From the NCBI GenBank assembly GCA_030267565.1, contig BRXU01000021.1:1086501-1150500 (forward strand): a stretch of 64,000 nt of DNA, in the 5' to 3' direction. The notes under the pieces are model-generated. The model saw only the letters and a list, made by a program, of their open reading frames with translations, searched no databases and was not told the DNA's origin. The DNA is from Pleodorina starrii. Taxonomy: Eukaryota > Chlorophyta > Chlorophyceae > Chlamydomonadales > Volvocaceae. Position 1 is the first letter of the stretch. Each line of letters opens with the position of its first letter. Positions 11,801-23,100 of the stretch are shown piece by piece. A program made the position numbers and the translations under genes.

Positions 11801-13897
11801 GTGTGACGCCCGTGGACTACGATCGCAAGGTGGACATCGGCTCCTGCTACTACCACTTTCTGTTCAAGTGGAATACGTCCATTGTGGAGCAGGGGGAGCA
11901 GCACCTGCGGCAGCTGTACGGACCCTCGCCGGTCGACTACCTGGCTTGGCACTGGTGAGCGGCCCGGAGGGGGAGGGGGAGGGGGAGTGTCGAGGGTGTG
12001 TATGCGTGTGTGAATGTGTGTGTATGCAGCGGGGCGACGGAGAGGGGGGTTAACTAAGGATGTAACCGCGGGGTGATGGGGGCCCGCCGGGGGGGATGGA
12101 ATGGCCGTTTGGTCCGCGGCGTGTGGCCGGCGCCAAGCCTCAAGGTAAGCAACCCCGGGGCTTGGGATGGGGCTTGGGGATGAGGCTGCGGCTGAGGCGG
12201 CACCTCCCAGGGTTTGGCGCTGACTGTGTCTGCCGGTCGTGGACCGTCTCTGTGCGGCTGTGCCACGCACGGCGCGTGTGTGTATGTGGAGGAGGAGGGG
12301 GTGTTTCCGCTCGCCATGCGGCTTGACCGAGCGCGCCGTTTGTGCGGTGTGAGTAGCGCACTGTGCGGAGGCTCGCCCCCCTCTCGGGCCGCACCATCAC
12401 TGCGACAGCACGTGCTCTCGCAACGTGACGCCGGAGTCTCTTCAATCAATCGTTGCTTTTGGGACCTTTATCTGCGACTCGGCACCCAAGCGTCCCATCA
12501 TAAGCCAAAGCGCGTGTATGGCTCGCTGCCATGCAGCACCACCCATCCACCCACCGCCTTGCTCGCTTTGTCTTGGCCACCCATCCGACCCCACCCATCC
12601 GACCCCACCCATCCGACCCCACCCATCCGACCCCACCCACTGCCACCCGTTGGTTTTTGGCCCCAATGGCTGCCGCTGCGCACCGCATCGCATTGCATGA
12701 CGTGATGTGAACATGTGATGGCGGCGCATTCGATGCGTCGAGATGCCGGTCACTCACCTGGTGACGCGGTGGTGGTTGCGATGACGTGTCATGACGCGAT
12801 GGTTGCGATGACGTGTCATGACGCGATGGTTGCGATGACGTGTCATGACGCGATGGTTGCGATGACGTGTCATGACGCGATGGCGCGCCCGGTGCTATGA
12901 ATGCCGGTTATGACGCGGCGGCGCAACAGCGCGACGTCGCAATGACACGAAATGACACGACTGAACGCGACGCGCTGCCCCCCCCCCCCGATCACCACCA
13001 CGCCACGCTCCCTTCCACGCCGCAGGCGGCACTTCGATGCGGATAACCCGCAGGAGGTGCCGGTCAAGATGTCGCAGTTGGCCGCCACGATGGACTGCGC
13101 CGGCAAGCTGGCGGGAGAGGTGGGGGTGGACCTCAACCAGCGGTCCGTACTGCTCATCACGGACTTCAACAGTGAGTACCGGTAGTAGCCCCAGCGGTCC
13201 ACCCCCCTCTGGCGTTACCGGTAACTCTGTCGGAGAACGGTGTCGGGGCCGGGTGCCTGAGCTGTCGCGACGGTGTCGGGGCGAAATGCATTTGGCCGTT
13301 CGCTTAGTGGTGGGATGCACGCGAGCCTGCCTCCTGGCCGTACCTGTCCCGGTCTGTCTTTCGCCCCGGCCAACCAGTAATACGACCACCGTTTGGAACA
13401 ACACCGCCGCCACCGGAGGCGACTGGTTGTCGCCCTCAACGGTACCCCCCTCCCCACTGGGCCACTGGCTGCTGCGACCACCCACTGTACCGGTATTTCG
13501 CCCATTCTGTAAAAACCGAAACACCGCCCGCCCCTCACCCTGCCCCTTGATCCGCCCGCTCCGCCCCGCCCCGCGCATGGACGCAGTCTTCCGCCAGTTT
13601 GTGGTGGAGGGGCAGCTGCGCCGGGTTACCACGCTCAACATCACTGGGCGCCACATCGAGCACACCGAGCAGCAGGGCGCGGCGCTGGAGGCGCACCAGC
13701 AGCAGCACGCGGTGCAGACCACCATCAACATTTTCGTGGACCTGTACCTCATGTCGCGCGCACGCTGCCTGCTGACCAGTCGCTCCGGCTTCAGCAAGCT
13801 GGCGCTGTGGATGGCGGGAGGGCAGCTGCTGCGATGCCACCGGGACATGGTACTCTGCCAGGAGGAGAAGGTGTGGAGGCGGCAGCGGCGGCGCTGA
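8880..13897 (+). CDS. Fucosyltransferase-like glycosyltransferase, type II membrane or secreted; 7 exons, 363 aa
   Basis: Exons: 8880-9114, 9311-9484, 9699-9721, 10651-10695, 11797-11954, 13026-13171 and 13587-13897. All junctions are GT-AG and all phases agree. The third exon has only 23 bases and is the least certain, but without it exons 2 and 4 are out of phase. The N-terminus has a hydrophobic signal anchor at about residues 18-35, typical of Golgi transferases. Splicing exon 1 to exon 2 creates GTGDRIRG (77-84), followed by a helix and ILLVDWTKP (98-106). This arrangement matches the G-x-G-x-R...LLxDW donor-site region of GT11/GT37-type fucosyltransferases. The last exon carries the other conserved end, VDLYLMSRARCLLTSRSGFS, which resembles the (D/E)xYLLSxxxxLxxSxxS motif of the same superfamily. 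Substrate unknown; cell-wall glycoprotein modification is an inference. Confidence 0.68.
9980..10015 (+). repeat. Copy A of the CTATACGTGGATAACCCC motif
   Basis: Contains GGGCTCCGGCCTATACGTGG followed by ATAACCCC and a long C run, preceded by CCGTTTAC. It lies in intron 3 of the glycosyltransferase gene, in the sense orientation. Confidence 0.9.
10880..10970 (-). repeat. Dispersed intronic repeat (GGAGCATATCACTCCCTGA family), antisense copy
   Basis: Read on the minus strand, it contains TATAAAGGAGCATATCACTC then CCTGAACCCCC. After a pyrimidine-rich spacer comes GGCTGAAATAAACTTTTGTA then CACCCCCC. Related sequences occur at 25471-25504 and 39565-39648. This copy lies in intron 4 of the glycosyltransferase gene, in reverse orientation. 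Confidence 0.7.
12579..12640. repeat. 14-base tandem repeat (CCACCCATCCGACC)
   Basis: About four direct copies in intron 5 of the glycosyltransferase gene. Confidence 0.9.
12779..12885. repeat. 27-base tandem repeat with an internal TGACGTGTCATGACG core
   Basis: Four near-perfect copies of a unit that starts GATGACGTGTCATGACGCGA. The core is partly palindromic and contains TGACG on one strand and the related CGTCA on the other. It lies in intron 5 of the glycosyltransferase gene. Confidence 0.92.
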
Positions 13898-14041
13898 TCG
13901 ATCGATCGACCGCTGCAGGCGCGACGGTGGTGGTGGTGGTGGTGGTGGTGGCGAGGTGGGCGGAAGTGGAAGCGGACGTGGAAGCGGACGTGGGGGTGTT
14001 GCTGCGGGTCCCGCTGAGGCGGGCGGGTTAGGGGTGAGGGT

Positions 14042-14640
14042 GGGGTTATCCACGTATAGGCCGGAGCCCGTAAATGGTGAAGTAGCAGAAGAATCCTTTC
14101 CCTTTGCAAAAGAAGAGCGAGGTAAGCTTGCAAGCAGCAGGGGACGTTATATACAACCGAGAGGTTGTAGCGGGTTGCGGGTACGAGCCGAGCCGCCACG
14201 GTGTTGAGGCGCGACGATGACGAGGCGACGATGACGAGGCGAGGCAGGATGGTCGATGTTGGAGATTCGTTCTCTGGAGGCTGCTGGACGACGCGCTGCT
14301 GGTTTATTTGGTCGAGGAAATGCGGCTGGGATGCAAGGAACGCCCCCAAGACCCGAAGCCCTCAAGAACCTAACTCACCTTCGGCAGGAAAAGAGAAGGA
14401 CGCGGAGCAATGAAAGGGCGACGTCAGCGGACAGGGAGAGCAGGGGCAGTAACAGCGTTAACGACGAGTCCCCCATGCGAGTGCGGCGGGGGAATGTGCG
14501 GCGGATAATGTCGAGCTGGCTGACCAGGGGTTTATTGTTATAATGGGGTGAAGGCTGCACCGGAAAGAGGATAAACAGGTGAAGCAGGCGCATTACGGGG
14601 AGTACATCTTGCATGTGTACGAGGGTGGGGGGAGGAAAGA
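14042..14640 (-). repeat. Dispersed repeat of about 0.6 kb, copy 1 (copy B of the motif at its end)
   Basis: Starts at the motif (read on minus: GGCCTATACGTGGATAACCC) and extends to about 14640. It is clearly related along its length to 60861-61405. Shared blocks include CTTGCAAGCAGCA, GCGGCTGGGATGCAAGGAAC, AAAGAGAAGGACGC, AATGTCGAGCTGGCTGA and GCATGTGTACGAGGGTGG. The two copies differ by many substitutions and small indels. No long reading frame is shared, so it may be a non-autonomous element or an untranslated end. It sits 145 bases downstream of the glycosyltransferase stop codon. Confidence 0.88.
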
Positions 14641-15663
14641 CCGTGGGAGGAATGAAAGCTGGAGGGACAGATGCAGCGGCGGAAAGCGATAGGCAGGGTA
14701 AAAGTGCCGATTGTGCAGGGCGGCGGGGGGTATGGGATGTACGGTAAATGGAGGGGCGGGCGGGGCGAGGGATGTACGGTAAATGGAGTGATGGACGAAT
14801 GCTGCAGCGCGAAGCGGAGAAATAGCAGAAGCACGCGCATGTAGGGGGAGGGAAGGAGGTCGGCGTTGGCTTGAGCAGCTTTTCGGCAGTTCCAACGGCA
14901 CGAGGTCGACTGGGGAGTGTTTACAGTCAGACCCCCCAATAACGTGAACTGTCGTCTGACAGAGCCATTGTCAAAACCCCTGAGCCGAGGTAATCACACT
15001 GGCACCGATATGCCCTTTTTGCAGCCTGCTGCCTGCTGAGTAGCAACCGCATCTCAACGCACCGCTCGATAGCGACCTGGCCCTGGCCCAACCGTCCTGA
15101 GCCACCCGTATCTTAATAGACCCGCCTCACACCTGCCATAACTGCCATACCTGCCATAACTGCCATAACTGTCATACCTGCCATAACTGTCATACCTGCC
15201 AAAACTACCTGCCTGCCTGGTGTCAGCACGTTCGCGGGCTCGGAACAGACCCGCGCTTACGCGTTGTCCAGTTAGGCAACGTCTACGTCGGATATGACCG
15301 CGGCACACCGCCGCCGCCCGGCGTATACGCGCACGCCAGCACCCACACACAACCCATCAGGCTACCGCCACCGCCGCCGGCGCAAAGACAGTCCGGTGGT
15401 GGGCGGGGCACTCACCGACATGCACCGGCACACGGGCTGGATGGGCGCCCCTTGCCAGCGCCCACAACGGTACAAGACTACAAGCAGCTCACCTACCCAC
15501 TCACCTACCCGGTCGAGAGAGGAGAGGAGACGCTTCAGCGCACCTCAGGCCGCAAATAAGCACGTGCCCACGACTAGATCTGAACCGCGCCGGAGAGCAA
15601 CACGACAACACAACCCACGCCGCGCGCCGGTTCTGCAACCTCTGCTTACTGCTACTGTTCCTG
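14641..15663. other. Spacer between the convergent glycosyltransferase and GNAT genes
   Basis: No gene seen. 14700-14790 has a duplicated GATGTACGGTAAATGGAG. 15134-15203 is a decanucleotide array of TGCCATAACT/TGCCATACC units. The 3' untranslated region of the GNAT gene is probably at the right-hand end. Confidence 0.6.
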
Positions 15664-18600
15664 CTACTTCTGCTGCTGCTGCCGCTGTTCCTTCTGCGCC
15701 GCCTGGACATCCTCCGCCGCCTCCATCGCTCCCTCCACCCCCAACCAGTGGTAGACCAGTGGGTCCCGGACGAAGCCTAGCCCCTCGAATAGCGCCATCG
15801 AGGCGGCATTGCCCGCCACGATGTACCTGCGATGTGGGGGCGGTTGGCGAGGGGGCGGGGGGGCGGCGGGGGTTATTCCCGGGGGGGGGGCCGCGTGTAT
15901 GGTCTGTGGGTGGCGGGCAGGCGGGTTGGGAGGCACAGGCGGGCTGGTGGTGAGGGCAAGGCATACATTGAAACCCCAGCGATGGAAAGCACGTTTGCCA
16001 GTCTGAACCAGCAACTCTTAACATGTTATCTAACCGACACTGCGGCACCCGACCGACCAGCCCATATGGCGGGGCCCCAGACAGACAGGCAGACAGGACG
16101 GCAGATAGACAGGCAGGCAGCCACACAGACAGACAGACAGACAGACAGGCAGGCAGGCAGCCACACAATCAGTTGGAAGTAAGGCACGCAGACGGTGCCC
16201 CGCCCCCCGCCCCCGCCCCGCCCCGCCCTGTCCTGAGAGGCACCCACGTGAACGCCTCCGGCTTCCGTTGACCAGCAGGGGGCACCGCATCACGACCCGT
16301 GTCGCCCGCGGCGGCCCCGCCGCTGCTGCTGCTGATGCTGATGCTGGGACATGCGCCGCCACCACCACCGCCGCCATCGTCGCCATCTGTCGAGCAGCCG
16401 CCGCCCACCCCAACCTCCTCCCCCGCCATCTCCGCCATCTCCGCGCCCCCCTGCCGCTGCCGTTGCCGCCGCAGCACCTGGCGAGTGAGGTCCGCGGCGC
16501 AGCGGCGCATAAGGCCCTTCCTGCGGTGCGGCGCCAGCGTGTGAGCCATGCCGAGCGACCCGTCGGCGTACTGCAGGATCCACGCCACCGCGTCCAAGGA
16601 TCCAGATCCAGATCCAGATCCAGATCCAGATCCAGATCCGAATCCGGATCCAGATCCGTGTTGCACGGACACGGGTCCAGCCGCGGGGAGGAGGGCGCCG
16701 TGCGCCGACTGGACCCCACCGCCGTCCGACGGCGGTGGCGGCGGCGGCGGCGGTGGCGGCGATGGCTGCTGCTGCGGCTGTGGCTGCGGCTGCGATGGCG
16801 GTGGCGGCGACGACAGCGGCGGCGGCATCTTCAGACGCACGCAGGCGGAGGGGCGGTGAGCCACCAGCAGCCGTACAAGCGGTAGGCTGTACTGCGAGCG
16901 GTACGACCAGAGGCTCTCCACCAGCCGTACATCGGCCTCGGAGCGCAGCGTGTCAAGAACATACTGTGGCTTCAATTTGCGACCGGGGAGAGGTTGGGAG
17001 GGGAGGGGTTGGGAGGAAAGCGCCTTACCGTACATGCGGTGTAAGGTGGAAGGGATCTCTCTCTCGCACGCTCGCTCGCTCGTGAGTGTGGGAGTGCAAT
17101 GCAGCGCCGCCGGGGATGGGCTGGGTGGCGGCAGCGGCAGCGCCCATCAGCAGTACGTCACGTCATACAGCATTACGTCATGTGACGTACAACACCATGA
17201 GGAGGTGCGATGGACAAAAGAAGCCGGAAAAGCGGGCAGACGTAGGAGGCGCAGCCCGCTCCCTGCAGCTTCGTTGGTGCGGCTGTGGCTGCGGCGGCGT
17301 TGGCGTCATCAGCATCGGCGCCAGCCCCTACGACGGTGACGAGGCCCTCTTCCCCCTCCCCCTCCCCTTATCTCGCTCTCTTCCGCCTCCCCTTCCCCCT
17401 ACCTCGCCCTCTTCCGCTCCGCCATCGGCAACATCATTCGAGTCATTCGGTAGTGCCGGTGGTGGCGGCGGTGGTGGTGGCGGCTGAGGAAGGGAGCGGG
17501 TCCAGTAACTGCAATGGGCCATGGGAGGGCGAACAGGCAGGTATATGGCGGTAGGGTACGGTGCTGTACGATACGATACGGTACGGTAAGGTACGGTACA
17601 ATGCGGTACGGTATGGTGCGGGCATCGCGGCAGGGCAGGTGATGCCGTGGTGCCTGTTTAGGCGACTTTGGAGAGGAGTGCGTCGCGCAGACGGAGCCGG
17701 GGTCGGGGAGCGGGGGGAAGCGGGGGGGGCCCCGGTGCTGGGAGTGCGCGAGCCGAGGGCGAACAAGGGCCGCTGGGGGCAGCGGGCGCGTCCGGGTGCG
17801 GCCGCGGCTGTGCCCCGCTGTGCTGCTGCCAGCGCGGATGAGCAGGGCGGGCGAGGGCAGCCCTGCCCTCGGGTACATGCACTGACGCCGGAGTTGCTGC
17901 CGCCACCGGTGTTTGCCTCCACTAGCGCTCTCCACTGGTATGGATGCATCCAGGCGGATCTGGGTCACGATCTGGCTCACGATCTGGGTGGTGGGGCGAT
18001 GTGAGCCCAGCGCCATCTGGGCGCCATGCGGAGGGCGCCGACCTAATCTGATCTGATCTGATCTGGTTCTGCATCCACCCGTCGTACGGCAACCCAGATC
18101 CATCATTGCCGGCCCCGGCACCATTTCCCAACCCCAGCCCCGCAGCCCGCCTCGAGCCGCGCAAGCCCCAGCCGCCAGCCCCCGCCACCCACGCACCGGT
18201 AGCACGGCTCGTCCCACAGCCTGTCGTACCCCGCCTCACGCAGCACGCGCAGCACGTGCGGGGCGGCGTGGGCGGGTATGGCGGAGAAGGCGAGGCGAGC
18301 GGGGCCCGGCGGGTGGGGCAGTTCCAGAATGGCTCGTACCGCCGCTGTGAAAAGCCAGATCTGGTGGTCCAGGTGGTGGTTGCGGTGGTTGTGGTGGTTA
18401 TGGCCGTCGTCATCGTGTTCGTTGGGTTGGTTGGGCCGGTTGGCGGGTTGCTGGAATGGGGCGGTTCCACCGCCTGCGGTGGCGCCGGCGACCGTGGGGT
18501 TCCTGACTGGCGGCAGGTGGGGGTGGGGGGGTGGGGGGGGGGGGAGGTTAGAGGGGGGCGGGGAGACGCGTGGCGCCGGCCGGCGGGAGGGAGCGGGAGG

Positions 18601-19427
18601 GGCACGAAGGGGCAGGGCCAGCACGGGGCCCGGGGCGGTGTGCAACCGGAGTCAAAGACAGACATCAACGGATTATTGGAAACCCGGTGACAGCGGGTAT
18701 CAGATAGAGCTGGGTTGGAGCTGAACGGAGGTGATCATCGCATTCCTGGACTTGTATGAGTGCGATGTGAAATCGGAGGATGGGGAACCGGGCGGAACCG
18801 TACTATGTGTACGGCAGTACGGAGAACGTGCTGTACAGCTTTACAGTCCACACTACTGCAGCTGTGCTGCTTAATAGTGGAGGATGTCGTTCCTGAGGCG
18901 GGTGGGCTTTTGGAGAGTTTGCGGCAGAACTTCCGGGGGAAGAAGTGCACCTACCCGCCGCTCTGCAGATCACCTCCGGTAGTGAAGAAGCCCGAGCCCG
19001 CCCCGTTATCGCCCGGCCGCCACCCGCCAGCGTCGTCCTCAGCGGGCTGAGCCTCCACGAAAACCGAGTAGGAGCTGCGACCGGGCCAAACGCTGTAGAC
19101 CACCAGGACTTTGGCGGCGGCCGCGAGTCCCGCCAAGTCGCCCAGTCTGACCAACTTGGGAGTGTCGTCCACGGCAGCGACCTCGCCCGACAAGTTGTCT
19201 TCGTCCCACTTAGGTGTAGGGGATGCCTCTAAAGCTTCTTCGTTACGGCATGCGAGCCTATGACGGTCCGGTGCTGCGATGTAGATGCGCTTCTTCACAT
19301 GCGTATCCTCAACCAGCTGCGAAGCCCGGTGTGGGTCGTTTAAAATGCCACAACGGTCGACAAGGAGCTGTCTCAGACCCTGAGCGCAGCCTTCGGGGAT
19401 ATGCCTTAAACAAAGAGTCGTTGACAT
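15664..19427 (-). CDS. GNAT-family N-acetyltransferase, multi-exon
   Basis: Supported minus-strand exons in transcript order are 19427-18955 (start MSTTLCLRHI), 18502-18197, 16963-16248 and 15829 or 15826 to 15664 (stop TAG). The first two join in phase, and so do the last two. At least one middle exon is missing from this model. A candidate starting at 17959 (SAWMHPYQWRALVE) fits the phase of exon 2. The acetyl-CoA-binding core is visible as GMAHTLAPHRRKGL, with the R-x-x-G/A motif A, in the third exon. FT-YIVAGNAASMALFEGLGF, the classic N-x-x-S-x-x-L/F-x-x-x-G-F motif B, is formed across the last junction. The third exon also holds a Pro-rich run and a Gly-Ser dipeptide tract encoded by a GATCCA hexanucleotide repeat (16603-16650). 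An upstream in-frame ATG exists at 19595. The substrate cannot be predicted. Confidence 0.72.
16078..16165. repeat. CAGA/CAGG tetranucleotide array
   Basis: A CAGACAGGCAGGCAG-type simple repeat in the last intron of the GNAT gene. Confidence 0.9.
17561..17625. repeat. GGTAC/GATAC pentanucleotide array
   Basis: Imperfect runs of ACGATACGATACGGTACGGT. Intronic in the GNAT gene. Confidence 0.8.
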
Positions 19428-20119
19428 CCCGGAAGCCGCGCCGCCCGCTTTCCGGAGACGTGTTGCGCTCCTCGAAGCGGATGCTGCACAAAGATGGATC
19501 AGGTTTGTACGCTCAAAAACCCAGCTGAAGGAAACTCGCGGACAACAGTTCCGGGACCAAACAATGTCTCTTCCGCGCCAGCCCCCTTCGCGCATGGAGG
19601 GGAGCGACCGCTAAATTTCTGAACGTCTAGGTGCTGAAGGTCTTTCTGGCCCTCTCGGAATGATCTCAGTTTTGCAAGAACTCCTGTCAGGCTTCATGCT
19701 AGCTTAACACCCGAATTAATTTTATCATGTTTGTTTCGCTTTAGCATTCATGCTCGAAGTGTACACGATTCTCAAAGTGTGTGCTATACTCGAAGATATA
19801 GCATGTTTACAGGTGACGTGCCGACGTCATCGGGCGCGAACCAAGGGTCAATCCCATTTATCCCCCCGCGGACCCGAGCGCAACCGCATAACACACTCTT
19901 CACCAACTCAAACCTACGTGTCTTGCTCAACATGTCACTGAATTGATGCCGCTCCCGCTGAACACGCGCACCACGTAAAGTTATGTGCCGGCGGCTCCGC
20001 GAAACAGGTCGCCAACACCGTCGGCGCTGCGATTGCGCCGCCCCCACATCATCGTGAAGGAGGAGGCCCTCCGTCGACGCTGTCTCGACAATCAAATTCA
20101 CCTCTGGACACCGGCCTGA
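19428..20119. promoter_or_regulatory. Shared upstream region of the divergent GNAT and kinase genes
   Basis: About 690 bases separate the two inferred start codons. The middle (about 19660-19820) is distinctly AT-richer than either flank (for example ATTAATTTTATCATGTTTG). That fits a bidirectional promoter, but I see no unambiguous TATA box or known element. Confidence 0.5.
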
Positions 20120-23100
20120 ATGGGAGCAGTGCTGAGCCGGTGCTTGGCCTGCGGCTCTCGAGCCGCAAGCGAAAAGTCGGAGCCCAATGCCGCCCGCGCG
20201 CAAGCTCCCGACGCTGTCGGCACAAGCAGGCTGGGCGAGCTACGGGATCCTCACATCGAGCTGCAGCTGGAGCCGTCTGCGCCGGCGCCCGAGGCGGCAC
20301 CGCGCCTTTCCGACGCGGAAGACGCGCCCGACCGGGAGCTTTTCGGGGCACCATCATCACTTCAGCTCCAGCGCGAACCAACAACACAGCCAGCGGGTCT
20401 TCAACCGTCCCTGCCAGAGCAGAAGGAGGAGGAAGAGAATGAGGAGGGAGAGGAGGAGAGCCAAGAAGGCGAAGAAGAGGAGCAGCGAGCGCAGCCATCG
20501 CAGCAGCAGCAGCAAACAAAGCCACCGCAGAAGCCGCGGCCCGCTGCCCGCTCGTCGCGGACTTTCCACATGGCCTGGCAAGGCACGGGCGGCAGCAGCG
20601 AAAGCAGCCGTCAGTTGGCGCACCAGGCCGCCAACAGCATCGGATCCTCCGACAGCCCCTTTGCCGCGGCACCGCACGCTGCCGCCAGGGGCAGGGCCGC
20701 GCGGCCGCGGGCGCAGCCACACACCGCGCGCGCGGCGCTCCCCGCCGACCTCGCGCGTCTGGCGCTGCCCGCGGCCGCGGCCGCCGGAGCCGTCGCGCCC
20801 GCGCCCACCGGCGCGGAGGGAGCCCTCAGCTCGCTGCGGGCCCGCGGCCGCGGCCGCGCTGCCCCGGCGGCAAGCAGTTCCATCCCTGCCGCCCCCGCCG
20901 CCGCCGACCCGACCTCGACGCCCGAATCCTCGACGCCGCGATCCGTCTGCAGCTCCGGAACCGCTGCCGGCGGCGGCGTTGGTGACTCGCTTGGTTCGGT
21001 CGAGTATCGGTTTATGGCGCGAGCGGCCGGCGGGGAGGAGAGCGGCGGCGGCACGCCGCTGCCGTCGGCCGCTGGCGGCGCGCCGGGCCTGCCGCCGCTG
21101 CCGCGCCCTAGCACGGGGTCGCGATCGACGTCGCAATCGGAATATCACTCGCCGCTCCAGGGGGGATACGGGCAGCTGCTGCAGCTGCCGCGGCCCCGCG
21201 CGCAGGGCTTTCCGCCGGCGTCCTTCATGCTGCATCGCAACACGCTCCTCTCCTCCTCCCACGCGTCCTCCTCCGCCGCCACCTCCGCCGTCGTCGTCAC
21301 CATCGGCACCAACGTCCCGTCCGGCATCGGCACCGGCCAGTCGTCAGGGCTGCAGCAGCTGCAGCAGCAGCTGCAGCCGCCGCCTCGAGCCAGCCTGGCG
21401 GCGGCGCTGGCGCAAGCGGGGGCCTCAATCAACTCGACGGCCTCCTCCTGGCTACAGCCGCCGCCACCGCGGGGACAGCAGCAGCAGCAGCAGATGCTGC
21501 CGCTACAGCAGCCGTCATCGTACGAATCAGAGTCGGTCGGACCCATGTCGCGCTTCGGCTCCACCGGCACCTCCGAGCAGACAGAGCACCCTCAGGAGCG
21601 GGGGCCGCAGCAGGGGCTGCAGCAGGAGGGGCAGGCGGCGGCGGGGCCCGCAGCGGCGGCGGCGGCGGAGCGGCCACGGGGACCGACGTCGGCGCAGGTG
21701 GCGGCGGCGTTCGCGGCGTACCTGTCCGGCGGCGGCGGCGGCGGTGGGGCCGGAGGGCCTGACCGGAAAGCGCCGCCGGGAGCTGCTGCTCCCGCCGCCG
21801 CGCGCCTACCGCCCCGCTCACCGTCGCCGCCCCAGTCGCAGCAACAGCCTGCGGCTGCCGCCGCAGCCGCAGCCGCGACGGGTCGCGTCCCAAGCCCGCC
21901 ACGGCCGGACGCGGCTGCGCCTAACGCCTCCGCTGACGCGACGGCTGCACCCGCGGCCACAACGCCCTCGCGGACTGGCGGCATGACGGCGTCGTACGCC
22001 GTGGAGGGACCTGGCGGTGGTGCCGGCAGAGCGCGTGGTGGCAGTGTCCGCGGCGATGAGGAGGGTCGCGAGCCGGGTGGAGGAGGATCGCCCGGGCCGC
22101 GTAACGATCACAGTCCATCGAAAAGCGCAACTATGGGCGTCATTTTTCGACGCCATGCGCGCTTCTTCGACGCAGGAGAGGAGGGGCCAGGGGGCGGCGG
22201 CGACGCCGGCGGCGGCATAATCATCGGCGATAGCGGCGGCAGCGGCGAGGGAGCCGCCGCCGCCGGAAGCTCCAGCACCGCCGCGCTGCCTGACGCGGCG
22301 GCAGCGCAGTGTCGCAACGACGCGGCGCGGGCGCCGCCGTCTGGCGGCAGTGGCGGTAAGGGCGCCAAGTTCCGTGAGAAGTACGGCACCATGGCGGCGG
22401 CCATGGGTCTTCGTACGGCACCTGACCGACACAACCGCCCGGCGCAGACGGCGCCCGCCACCTTGCGGGCGAAGCTGCTCGCGTCGGCGGCGGCGGCGAA
22501 GGCGGCGGCGGCCGCCGCCGCCGCCGCCGGCGCCGACAGCCCCGATCGCAAGCCGTCGTCCAGCGGCGGCGCGGCGGCGCTTTACGGGCAACGCGGCTCC
22601 GTCTCCGCGAGGCTCCCGTCGCCTCTGTCGGGGAGGTCGAGTCTTGACGGCGGCGGGGCTGCGGGTAGCTACGGCGGCGCGGTCGTCATCGGCGGCAGCG
22701 GCTCGTCTGAAGGGGCTCGGCCATATCCGCTGCTCGGCACTTACGGCTCCGGAACCGGCGGCATGGGCGGCATGCGGACTCGGCTGCCGTGCCCCGTGGT
22801 GGAGGAGGACGGCGAGGGCGAGGAGGCGGGGGAGGCGGGGGAGGCGGGGGAGGGGCAGCCGCCGCCACCGCGACCACAGACGCAGCCGCAGATGCAGCAG
22901 CTTGGCGGCGGCGGCGGCAGCGGGAGTGGCGCCGCCGCCGCCGGTGTCACGGTTCCGCAGTTTGGGTCGCACGTGTCGTCCGTCGTATCGACCCTCTCCT
23001 GGAGCTCCACGCCGGGTGACCCAGGGGTCAGTGAGGCCGAGGCGGCGGCGGCGACGGAGGCGGCGGCGGCGGCTGAGGCGGCGGCGGCTGTGGCGCACAT

